Below are positions 15,759 through 23,011 of a stretch of DNA of 64,000 nucleotides, in pieces; position 1 is the stretch's first letter, and every line of letters starts with the position of its first letter. The position numbers and the translations under genes are program-made. The notes beneath the pieces were generated by a model, which made no database searches, was not told the DNA's origin, and worked only from the letters and a program-made list of their open reading frames with translations. This stretch comes from Variovorax sp. Sphag1AA (GTDB lineage: Bacteria; Pseudomonadota; Gammaproteobacteria; Burkholderiales; Burkholderiaceae_C): contig NZ_JACHYC010000003.1 of the NCBI RefSeq assembly GCF_014192575.1, positions 682,001 through 746,000 of the forward strand, read 5' to 3'.

Positions 15759-17111
15759 TCAGGCTTCGGTGCCGACGCGCACTGCGCTCTTCGGCAAGGC
15801 GATGAGGATCGTGAGTCCGCCGACGATGACCAGCGCAGTCAAGGCGGCGAGCCCGATCTGGATGCTGCCGGTGAGGCTCTTGATCCAGCCGATCACCGTG
15901 GGGCTGACGAAGCCGCCCAGGATGCCGATCGAGCTGATGACAGCGATGCCGGCGGCTGCCGCTTCGCGGCTCAGATAGGTGGGCGGAATCGACCAGAACA
16001 GCGAGCCGCCGCCGAAGATGAAGAACGCCGCGAAGCACAGCAGCACCATCACCGGGGCAAAGGCCGTGCCGAGGAAGGACGTGGCGAACAGCGCCGCTGC
16101 ACCCATGACGAGGGTTCCGCCGACGTGCCAGCGACGCTCCTTGAAACGGTCCGAGCTTCGGCTGATCACCAGAACGCCGAGCGCACCGAAGACGTAGGGA
16201 ACGGCAGTGATCCAGCCGATCGCGCCGATCGATGTGATGCCCAGGCCCTTGATCATCGTCGGCAGCCAGAACGTGACGGTGTAGACCGCGCACGCACAGC
16301 AGAAGTAGACGAAGGCCAGCACGTAGGTCTTTGGGTCTGACAGCGCTGCAGACAATTTGCCGTGGTGGCCGGGCTTCGCGTCGGCCTTGTGGTCGGCGTC
16401 GAGCACGGATTGCACGAGTGCCTTCTCACCGTCGCTCAGCCAGCGTGCCTCGGACGGCTTGTTCGGCAGGAGCCGGTAGAGCAGGAAGCCAAGGGCGACG
16501 GTCGGCAGGCCCTGCACGATGAACAGCCACTGCCAGCCATGCATGCCGGCCATGCCCTCCATGCCGCTCATGATCATTCCCGACAGAGGACCGCCGAGGA
16601 CGCCTGTGATCGGCATGCCGAAGAGGAACAAGCCCGTCACGCGCCCACGACGGTGGCTCGGATACCAGTAGGTGAGGTACAGGATGATGCCGGGGAAGAA
16701 GCCGGCCTCGAACATGCCCAGCAGCAGCCGCACGCCGTAGAACTGCCAGGGCTCGGTGACGAAGGCCGTTGCCGACGATGCAAGCCCCCAGAGCACCATG
16801 ATGCGCAGGAACGTCAGGCGAGCCCCGATCTTTTCGAGGAGCAGGTTGCTCGGCACCTCGAACAGCAGATACGTGATGAAGAAGAGGCCGGCGCCCAATC
16901 CGTAGATCGCATCGGAAAACGCCAGGTCCTGCTTCATCTGCAGTTGGGCGTAGCCGACGTTGATGCGATCAAGAAACGCGAAGACGTAGGCGACCAGCAC
17001 GATCGGCATCACCCGCCAGCTGATCCTGCGATAGATGTCGTCCTCTGCGGATCGGAGCGATGCCGGGTGGATGTCTGCGACCCCGCGGGCCACCGACGCT
17101 GCGTGATTCAT
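15759..17111 (-). CDS. MFS transporter, anion:cation symporter (ACS) type
   Basis: Twelve-helix major facilitator of 450 residues, like the phthalate, hydroxyphenylacetate and hexuronate permeases of the ACS family. [18 protein letters not shown] near the first helix is the usual family signature, and the cytoplasmic loop has [11 protein letters not shown]. The ATG at 17111 is preferred over an upstream codon because AAGGAGACACGCA lies directly before it. It is first in the operon with BKACE and the dehydrogenase and presumably imports their acid substrate. A candidate Crp/Fnr-type operator lies about 90 bases upstream. Confidence 0.85.
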   Translation of the reverse strand: MNHAASVARGVADIHPASLRSAEDDIYRRISWRVMPIVLVAYVFAFLDRINVGYAQLQMKQDLAFSDAIYGLGAGLFFITYLLFEVPSNLLLEKIGARLTFLRIMVLWGLASSATAFVTEPWQFYGVRLLLGMFEAGFFPGIILYLTYWYPSHRRGRVTGLFLFGMPITGVLGGPLSGMIMSGMEGMAGMHGWQWLFIVQGLPTVALGFLLYRLLPNKPSEARWLSDGEKALVQSVLDADHKADAKPGHHGKLSAALSDPKTYVLAFVYFCCACAVYTVTFWLPTMIKGLGITSIGAIGWITAVPYVFGALGVLVISRSSDRFKERRWHVGGTLVMGAAALFATSFLGTAFAPVMVLLCFAAFFIFGGGSLFWSIPPTYLSREAAAAGIAVISSIGILGGFVSPTVIGWIKSLTGSIQIGLAALTALVIVGGLTILIALPKSAVRVGTEA

Positions 17112-17201
17112 TGCGTGTCTCCTTGCGATGGCGTCATGCCATGACACGCATCATTCCGAGACGCCCGCTTTGCCGCAGTCGATCGTCCGACAGTTCGAAT
17201 C

Positions 17202-17212
17202 AGGGTAAACCC
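17202..17212. promoter_or_regulatory. Operator-like element AGGGTAAACCC
   Basis: Near-palindrome (GGGT-AA-ACCC core) in the leader of the permease operon, just beyond the 3' end of the Crp/Fnr gene. It matches the element at 17959-17969 at 10 of 11 bases; the two flank the regulator, each in front of one of the operons it probably controls. Confidence 0.45.
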
Positions 17213-17216
17213 GCGC

Positions 17217-17921
17217 CTACGGAACCAGTCGTTGCAGGCCGGGAATGTCGAGCACCACGATGCCGCCGTACTCGCTTCGAACAAGGCCGGCGCTCTTGAA
17301 GCGCATCAAGGCGCTGTTGCAGCTCTGGCGCGACACGGCAGCGAGATTGGCGATCTCTTCCTGCGACAGCTGCAGGTGTCGCTCGCCGAGCGGGTTGGCC
17401 AGCGGATTCACCATTCCGATGAGCGCGCGGGCCACCTGGCTGTCGGTATCCAGCAGACCCTGCGCTGCGTAGTTGCCCATGAACCAGTGCAGTCGCTCGT
17501 TCACCTGCATCAGGAGGAAGTCGTTGAATGTCGGCCGGTTGCGGCGCAGCCAATCAAACGTGTCGAACGGAATCAGCGCGACCCTGCTGGGGCGCAATGC
17601 CACGAGGTCCGACTGGCGCGGTTCGTTGCGGATCAGCGTGCCCTCGCCGAACCAGCTGCCCACCGATTGGCCGCCGAGGGAGACCGTCCGTCCGTCTTGC
17701 GCGGTGATCGCCCATTTGACCAAGCCCTCGAGCACGCCATACCAAGCGTGCTGCTGCTCGCCATGGTGGCCGAGCGAATCGCCAAGCGCCACCGCGCGTT
17801 CCGTTGCATCCCGGCGAACCTGCGCCTGCGTGGGCTCGTCGAGCTGGACGAACCACGCCGACTGTTCGAGCAACTCGTCGAGCGTGAGTGACGTGGCAGG
17901 CGCACGTTGCGGACGGGTCAT
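17217..17921 (-). CDS. Crp/Fnr family transcriptional regulator
   Basis: A 234-residue regulator with an N-terminal cyclic-nucleotide-binding-like beta barrel (about 20-130; GVLEGLVKWAI, GSWFGEGTLI) and a C-terminal winged helix (about 165-220; LSQEEIANLAAVSRQSCNSAL). No Fnr-type N-terminal cysteine cluster is present, so it is not an iron-sulfur oxygen sensor. It sits between the permease/BKACE operon (same strand, downstream) and the divergent thioesterase/SDR/monooxygenase operon. Two matching 11-bp near-palindromes border it and are candidate binding sites. Confidence 0.85.
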   Translation of the reverse strand: MTRPQRAPATSLTLDELLEQSAWFVQLDEPTQAQVRRDATERAVALGDSLGHHGEQQHAWYGVLEGLVKWAITAQDGRTVSLGGQSVGSWFGEGTLIRNEPRQSDLVALRPSRVALIPFDTFDWLRRNRPTFNDFLLMQVNERLHWFMGNYAAQGLLDTDSQVARALIGMVNPLANPLGERHLQLSQEEIANLAAVSRQSCNSALMRFKSAGLVRSEYGGIVVLDIPGLQRLVP

Positions 17922-17958
17922 CCTTGCCTCCCGGGGAGCAGCGCCTTTGCCCCGATAA

Positions 17959-17969
17959 AGGGAAAACCC
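17959..17969. promoter_or_regulatory. Operator-like element AGGGAAAACCC
   Basis: Lies in the divergent region between the Crp/Fnr gene and the thioesterase operon. In context it is AAGGG-AAAA-CCCTT, a perfect 5-bp inverted repeat, and it differs by one base from the element at 17202-17212. Confidence 0.5.
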
Positions 17970-18053
17970 TTAGCCGGAGTGTCCGCGCGTCGACTGTGCT
18001 TCCGAACGCAGAGAAGAACAATGATCCCTATCGAAGCGAGCTGTTTGAATCCC

Positions 18054-18467
18054 ATGAGCAAGACCATCGTCTATGGCGTCGACGTGCAGTTCGGAGACTG
18101 CGACCCCGCGGGGATTGTCTTCTTTCCGAACTACTCGCGATGGATGGATGCCGCCTCGCATCACTACTTCACCGCCTGCGGCCTGCCACCCTGGCGAGCG
18201 ATGAAGGAACTGCCCGGCTGCATCGGCGCACCGCTGCTGGAGATCCATACGCGCTTTCACACCGCGGTTTCCTACGGCGAGCGCATCGAGATTCACACCA
18301 GCGTCGAAGAATGGCGCGGCAAGGTCTTCATCCAGACCCATCGCGTGACGCGAGGCGACACACTGATCTGCGAAGGGCGGGAGACGCGGGCGCTGTGCGT
18401 GAAGGAAGACAGCGGAAAGCTCAAGGCGGTGCCCGTGCCCGATTTCATCCGTAACGCCTGTGCTTGA
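18054..18467 (+). CDS. 4-hydroxybenzoyl-CoA thioesterase-like hotdog protein
   Basis: Hotdog-fold acyl-CoA thioesterase of 137 residues, closely resembling the Pseudomonas 4-hydroxybenzoyl-CoA thioesterase: VQFGDCDPAGIVFFPNYSRW holds the catalytic aspartate at residue 17, the same number as in that enzyme, and RWMDAASHHYF follows. It should release a free (hydroxy)aryl acid from CoA. An in-frame ATG at 18021 would add 11 residues and has a slightly better leader. It is first in an operon with an SDR and a MobA-like hydroxylase, so freeing a hydroxybenzoate for ring hydroxylation is a coherent role. A betainyl-CoA-type thioesterase is the alternative suggested by the BKACE operon. Confidence 0.85.
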   Translation: MSKTIVYGVDVQFGDCDPAGIVFFPNYSRWMDAASHHYFTACGLPPWRAMKELPGCIGAPLLEIHTRFHTAVSYGERIEIHTSVEEWRGKVFIQTHRVTRGDTLICEGRETRALCVKEDSGKLKAVPVPDFIRNACA

Positions 18468-18474
18468 GGCACCC

Positions 18475-19248
18475 ATGACAACCACCAACGTTCAACGCAT
18501 CCTTGTCACTGCCGGCGCGGGCGGCATCGGCCGCTCCATCGTCATGGCATTTGCATCGGCGGGGGCGCGCGTCCACGCATGCGACATCGACGCCAATGCA
18601 CTGAATGACCTGCGAGCGCAGGCTCCCTCCATCACGACGAGCGTCTGCGACGTTGCCGATCGCGCCGCAGTGCAACGCATGGTCAAGGAGGCGGCCGATT
18701 CGATGGGTGGGCTCGATGTGCTGGTGAACAACGCCGGCATCGCGGGCCCTACAGCGAGCGTCGCAGACATGGACCCGGATGCGTGGGAAGCCGTCCTGCG
18801 CGTCAACCTCACAGGCACATTCGCTGTGACACAGGCCGCCATCCCCCACCTGAAGCAATCGGCTGCAGGATCGATCGTGGTGATGTCGTCGCTCGCGGGT
18901 CGCTTCGGCTACCCGAATCGCAGCCCCTACGCGACGACCAAATGGGGGCTCATCGGCTTCACGAAGACCCTGTCACGCGAACTCGGTGAGTTCGGCATTC
19001 GCGTCAACGCGATCCTGCCGGGTGCAGTGGACGGCGCGCGCCTGCGCCAGGTCTTCGAAGGGCGCGCGTCGGTCTCGGGACGCAGCCTTGCAGAGGAAGA
19101 ATCCGCCGCACTGGCCAATCAGTCGATCAAGCGCTTCGTCGACCCGGCAGACATTGCGGCGCTGGTGGTCTTTCTGGCTTCAGGCGCCGCGCGCTCGATC
19201 TCGGGACAGATGATTCCGGTGGACGGCGATTCGCAGAGCGCTTCCTGA
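18475..19248 (+). CDS. SDR family oxidoreductase
   Basis: Classical short-chain dehydrogenase of 257 residues. The nucleotide loop is the unusual TAGAGGIG (12-19) in place of TGxxxGIG, NNAGI follows, and the catalytic YxxxK is YATTK near residue 150. NAD(P) specificity is likely; the first strand is followed by D38 (VHACDID), which favours NAD. It is 7 bases after the thioesterase and 33 before the monooxygenase. It probably oxidises a hydroxyl intermediate of the same pathway. Confidence 0.85.
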   Translation: MTTTNVQRILVTAGAGGIGRSIVMAFASAGARVHACDIDANALNDLRAQAPSITTSVCDVADRAAVQRMVKEAADSMGGLDVLVNNAGIAGPTASVADMDPDAWEAVLRVNLTGTFAVTQAAIPHLKQSAAGSIVVMSSLAGRFGYPNRSPYATTKWGLIGFTKTLSRELGEFGIRVNAILPGAVDGARLRQVFEGRASVSGRSLAEEESAALANQSIKRFVDPADIAALVVFLASGAARSISGQMIPVDGDSQSAS

Positions 19249-19281
19249 GCCCTCACGACACACCCCAACGACGGAGGCACC

Positions 19282-21165
19282 ATGCAGTTCTATCTCAATG
19301 GCTACGCACCCGGCGATCCCGACATCATCAAAGAGAAGCTCCCCGACACCGTCGACGTTCTCATCGTCGGCAGTGGACCCGCAGGCGCGTTGCTGGCCGC
19401 GCAGCTCTCGAATTTCCCGAGCATCAGCACCCGGCTGATCGAGCGTCGAGAAGGCCCGCTCAAGGTCGGCCAGGCAGACGGCATCGCCTGCCGCACGGTC
19501 GAAATGTTCGAGGCCTTCGGCCTGTCGCAGAAACTCATCCGCGAGGCCTACTGGGTCAACGAGACGGTCTTCTGGCGGCCATCCAAGACAGACCGCACGC
19601 GCATCGAGCGCACCGGCCGCGTGCAGGACACGGAAGACGGCCTGTCCGAGTTTCCGCACCTCATCGTCAACCAGGCCCGGCTGCAGCAGTACCTGCTCGA
19701 CTACATGCGCATGTCGCCGACGCGGCTGGAGGCCAACTACGGGCTCGAGTTCGTCACCCTGAAGGTCGAACCCGAGGGCGAGCATCCGGTCGTGGTGACG
19801 CTGCGCGACGTGGCCAAGGGTTCGGAGTCCACAGTCCGCGCCCGATACGTGGTCGGCTGCGATGGCGCCCGAAGTCTCGTGCGCAATTCGATCGGTGCCA
19901 TGCCGCACGGCGACTTCGCCAACCACGCATGGGGCGTCGTGGACATGCTGGCCGTCACCGACTTCCCGGACATCCGGCTCAAGGCGGCCATCCAGTCCGC
20001 GGACGAGGGCAACATCCTGCTCATTCCGCGTGAGGGCGGCTACATGGTGCGGCTCTATGTCGATCTCGGCGACATCGATCCGAACAATCGCGAAGCGATC
20101 AAGGACTTCACGCAGGAGAAGGTCATCGGGACTGCTCAGCGTGTGCTGCACCCGTATTCGCTCGACGTGAAGCGCGTGGTGTGGTTTGCGGTCTACCAGG
20201 TCGGCCAGCGCGTGACCGACCGCTTCGACGACGTGCCCACGGACCAGGTCGGCACCCGACTGCCGCACGTCTTCATCGCCGGTGACGCCTGCCACACCCA
20301 CAGCGCAAAGGCCGGCCAGGGCATGAACGTGTCGATGCAGGACGCTTTCAACCTGGGCTGGAAGCTCGCTTCGGTCCTCGAAGGACGTGCCGGCCCGGAA
20401 CTCCTGCGCACCTACACCGCCGAGCGCCATGCGATCGCGCAGCAGCTCATCGACTTCGACAAGGAGTGGTCGAAGATCATGGCGTCGCCGCCCAAGGATC
20501 CGGAGCACCCCGAACTCGGTGGAGTGGATCCGCAAGAGCTGCAGGCCTACTTCGTGAAGTCAGGGCGCTACACGGCCGGCGTCGCGACGCACTACACACC
20601 AACCACACTACTCACGGCCCAGTCGACCCATCAGGACCTCGCCAAGGGATTCACGATCGGCATGCGATTCCACTCGGCCCCCGTCGTGCGCCTCGCCGAC
20701 GCGAAGCCAGTGCAGCTCGGCCATGCGGCGCGCGCCGACGGCGCCTGGCGCATCTATGCCTTCGCCGACAAGGCCGGCAAGCGCCTGCGAGACCTCACGA
20801 CCTTCCTGGCGGACTCGCCGGCGTCGCCGATCCGCCGCTTCACGCCCACCGGTGACGACGTCGACATCGACAGCGTCATCGACGTTCGCGCCGTCTTCCA
20901 GCAGGGACACCTCGAGCTCAAGGTGGAAGAGCTTCCGTCGATCCTCATGCCGCGCAAGGGATGCTTCGGCCTCATCGATTACGAGAAGGCCTATTGCCCG
21001 GACCTCAAGAACGGACCGGACATCTTCGATCTGCGCGGCATCGATCGCGAGAAGGGTGCGATGGTCATCGTTCGTCCGGACCAGTACGTCTCGAACGTGC
21101 TGCCGCTCGATGCGCACGACGAACTCGCCGCCTTCTTCGGCCAGTTCCTGCTCGATCGGAACTAG
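19282..21165 (+). CDS. mobA: FAD-dependent aromatic monooxygenase, 3-hydroxybenzoate 4-monooxygenase-like
   Basis: Flavoprotein hydroxylase of 627 residues, very like Comamonas MobA, which converts 3-hydroxybenzoate to protocatechuate with NADPH and oxygen. An N-terminal FAD Rossmann motif (GSGPAG, 30-35) is followed by GQADGIACRTVEMFEAF and RVQDTEDGLSEFPH, which are distinctive for this group, and by the second FAD motif FIAGDACHTHSAKAGQGMN near 330. The C-terminal thioredoxin-like domain of phenol-hydroxylase relatives is also present. GGAGG precedes the ATG. Its stop overlaps the convergent AraC gene by 4 bases. The exact phenol is inferred from similarity. Confidence 0.8.
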   Translation: MQFYLNGYAPGDPDIIKEKLPDTVDVLIVGSGPAGALLAAQLSNFPSISTRLIERREGPLKVGQADGIACRTVEMFEAFGLSQKLIREAYWVNETVFWRPSKTDRTRIERTGRVQDTEDGLSEFPHLIVNQARLQQYLLDYMRMSPTRLEANYGLEFVTLKVEPEGEHPVVVTLRDVAKGSESTVRARYVVGCDGARSLVRNSIGAMPHGDFANHAWGVVDMLAVTDFPDIRLKAAIQSADEGNILLIPREGGYMVRLYVDLGDIDPNNREAIKDFTQEKVIGTAQRVLHPYSLDVKRVVWFAVYQVGQRVTDRFDDVPTDQVGTRLPHVFIAGDACHTHSAKAGQGMNVSMQDAFNLGWKLASVLEGRAGPELLRTYTAERHAIAQQLIDFDKEWSKIMASPPKDPEHPELGGVDPQELQAYFVKSGRYTAGVATHYTPTTLLTAQSTHQDLAKGFTIGMRFHSAPVVRLADAKPVQLGHAARADGAWRIYAFADKAGKRLRDLTTFLADSPASPIRRFTPTGDDVDIDSVIDVRAVFQQGHLELKVEELPSILMPRKGCFGLIDYEKAYCPDLKNGPDIFDLRGIDREKGAMVIVRPDQYVSNVLPLDAHDELAAFFGQFLLDRN

Positions 21166-22043
21166 GCCCGCGCGCGGGAGCGAAACTCCCGCGGCGTGAG
21201 TCCCGTGTGCTTGCGGAAGAAGCGGCCGAAATAGGCTTCATCGACAAAGCCCAGGTCACTCGCAAGCCGCTTGATGCTGACGTCGGTGTAGACCAGCTCG
21301 CGCTGCGCCTCGTGCACCAGCCGCGCATGCAGCACAGCGAGGCTCGAAGTCCCGAGCACCTCACGGCACAGCCGCGTGAGCTGTCCCGGCGTGATGCCGA
21401 GCTCGGACGCGTAGTCCTGCAGCGGCAGGTGCTGCTTGAATCGCGCATCGACCAGCGCGCGGAACTTCTGGATCTGCCCGTGCTTGCGTGAATCGCGAAG
21501 CACCGGCGTCTCCGCATCGACCTGTCGCAGCCGTGCAATCTGCACCAGCAGTGCGGTGATCAGCGACAAGGCTGCCGCAACCTGCCCGATCGAGCTTCGC
21601 CGCGACTCGCGTTCGATCGCGAGGAAGATCGGCATCAGCGCATCCATCGCCTCGTCCTGCTGTGCGAGCGACATCACGAGCGGCTTGCGGATGCTCTCGA
21701 CGAGATCGGGCATGACCACCTGCGCCAGTGATTCGAGCGGCCGCTGGGCCGCGGTGACGACCGGTCCGTCGGTGTCGGGCGCGAAGTGAAATCCATGCAC
21801 GGTTTGTGCAGGAATCAGGATCAGGCAAGGCGCGCGCTCGTTGATCCGCGCATGGTCGACTTGCACCTCGACAGCGCCTTGACGAAGCAGAAGGATCTGC
21901 ACGAAGGCGTCATGCGTGTGAGGCTGGATCTCCCAGTTGTAGCGCTTGGAACGCGCAGGAATCCATTCGAAATCGAAAGTGGATTGCCAGCTTGGCTGGG
22001 CCTGATCGCCATAGAGCGAGTAGTTGGGAATGACTCTTGGCAT
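21162..22043 (-). CDS. AraC family regulator (PobR-like)
   Basis: A 293-residue AraC/XylS regulator with an N-terminal cupin-type effector domain (about 30-110, HTHDAFVQILLL) and a C-terminal double helix-turn-helix (about 195-290; LGITPGQLTRLCREVLG and LGFVDEAYFGRFFRKHTG). The layout resembles the PobR/PobC regulators of hydroxybenzoate genes. ATG 22043 is preferred over 22091 because the candidate operator at 22071-22099 would otherwise lie in the coding region. It is divergent from the SDR/flavoprotein/NIPSNAP operon. A nearly identical site upstream of the Liv operon suggests it controls both. Confidence 0.85.
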   Translation of the reverse strand: MPRVIPNYSLYGDQAQPSWQSTFDFEWIPARSKRYNWEIQPHTHDAFVQILLLRQGAVEVQVDHARINERAPCLILIPAQTVHGFHFAPDTDGPVVTAAQRPLESLAQVVMPDLVESIRKPLVMSLAQQDEAMDALMPIFLAIERESRRSSIGQVAAALSLITALLVQIARLRQVDAETPVLRDSRKHGQIQKFRALVDARFKQHLPLQDYASELGITPGQLTRLCREVLGTSSLAVLHARLVHEAQRELVYTDVSIKRLASDLGFVDEAYFGRFFRKHTGLTPREFRSRARA

Positions 22044-22070
22044 GGAGGCAACGCTCAGGCAGGGAGGCCG

Positions 22071-22099
22071 GAATTGTCCTGTTGTTGGCATGAATCGTC
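22071..22099. promoter_or_regulatory. Candidate AraC operator, tandem GAAT[T/C]GTC repeats
   Basis: GAATTGTC, 13 bases, then GAATCGTC: two direct half-sites 21 bp apart, two helical turns, the geometry expected of an AraC-type protein. It lies between the AraC gene and the SDR gene it faces. The same 29 bases recur at 35788-35816 with 25 identities. Confidence 0.65.
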
Positions 22100-22155
22100 A
22101 AACCGCCGACAAGGGGCGCGCCGAACAATGAAGCCGTGTACCCAAGGAGACATTC

Positions 22156-22989
22156 ATGACAACAACTCATCCTCACGACAACGCATGGCTGGCGCTCGAA
22201 GACCAGGTTGCGGTCGTCACCGGCGCGGCCAGCGGCATCGGTGCCGCAGTCGCGCAATCGCTTAGCGACGCGGGCGCGAAGGTCGCGCTGCTCGACCTCG
22301 ACGGCAAGGGCGCGGAAGCGCTCGCCGCGCAACTGCGTTCGCAAGGCCGGAGCGCCATCGCGATCGAATGCGACATCGCCAGCGAGGGCAGCGTCGCCAA
22401 GGCCGCACAACGCGTGGGCGACGAACTCGGCGCCTGCAGCGTGCTGGTCAACAACGCGGGCATGCTTCGCGCCGGCAACCTGGCGGACGTAAGCCTCGAT
22501 GCATGGAACCAGGTGCTGACGGTCAACCTGACCGGCTACCTGCTGTGCGCACGCGCCTTCTCGAAACCGATGCGCGATGCACGGCGCGGCAGCATCGTGA
22601 ACGTCGCTTCCATCTCGGCGCTGCACCCGCAGACCGGTAGCGGCGCCTACAGCGCGAGCAAGGCCGGCGTGCTGCTGATGTCGCGGCAAATGGCTGTGGA
22701 GTGGGGTCCGCTGGGTGTTCGCAGCAATGTGATCTGCCCGGGAATGATCCGCACCGCCCTTTCCGCCACGTTCTACGAGGAACCCGGCTTCGAGGCGCGG
22801 CGCGCGCAAGTGACGGCCAGCCGCCGCATCGGCGAGCCGCAGGACATCGCCGATGCCGCCCTCTTCCTCGCGAGTCCGCGTTCGGCCTACGTGAATGGCG
22901 CCGAACTGATGGTGGATGGCGGCATGTCCAGCATGTTGATGGACATGGTGCCCCGCCCCGGCTTCAACCGCACCACGGCGAACGCCTGA
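22156..22989 (+). CDS. SDR family oxidoreductase
   Basis: Classical SDR of 277 residues. It has TGAASGIG (22-29), D46 after the second strand (ALLDLDG, NAD preference), NNAGM and the catalytic YSASK near 170. AAGGAGA lies upstream of the ATG. It is first in an operon with a KstD-like flavoprotein and a NIPSNAP protein, 57 bases downstream of the candidate AraC operator. A likely role is oxidising a ring or side-chain alcohol to the ketone handled by the flavoprotein; substrate unknown. Confidence 0.85.
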   Translation: MTTTHPHDNAWLALEDQVAVVTGAASGIGAAVAQSLSDAGAKVALLDLDGKGAEALAAQLRSQGRSAIAIECDIASEGSVAKAAQRVGDELGACSVLVNNAGMLRAGNLADVSLDAWNQVLTVNLTGYLLCARAFSKPMRDARRGSIVNVASISALHPQTGSGAYSASKAGVLLMSRQMAVEWGPLGVRSNVICPGMIRTALSATFYEEPGFEARRAQVTASRRIGEPQDIADAALFLASPRSAYVNGAELMVDGGMSSMLMDMVPRPGFNRTTANA

Positions 22990-23011
22990 CATCACTCAAG
23001 GAGACGAAGCA

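Noticed and set aside
14720..15805. 361-codon plus-strand frame
   Set aside because: Antisense to BKACE and the dehydrogenase; no recognisable domain and Arg/His/Asp-rich composition.
19180..20535. 451-codon minus-strand frame under the MobA-like gene
   Set aside because: Shadow of the monooxygenase; the sense strand carries both FAD motifs.
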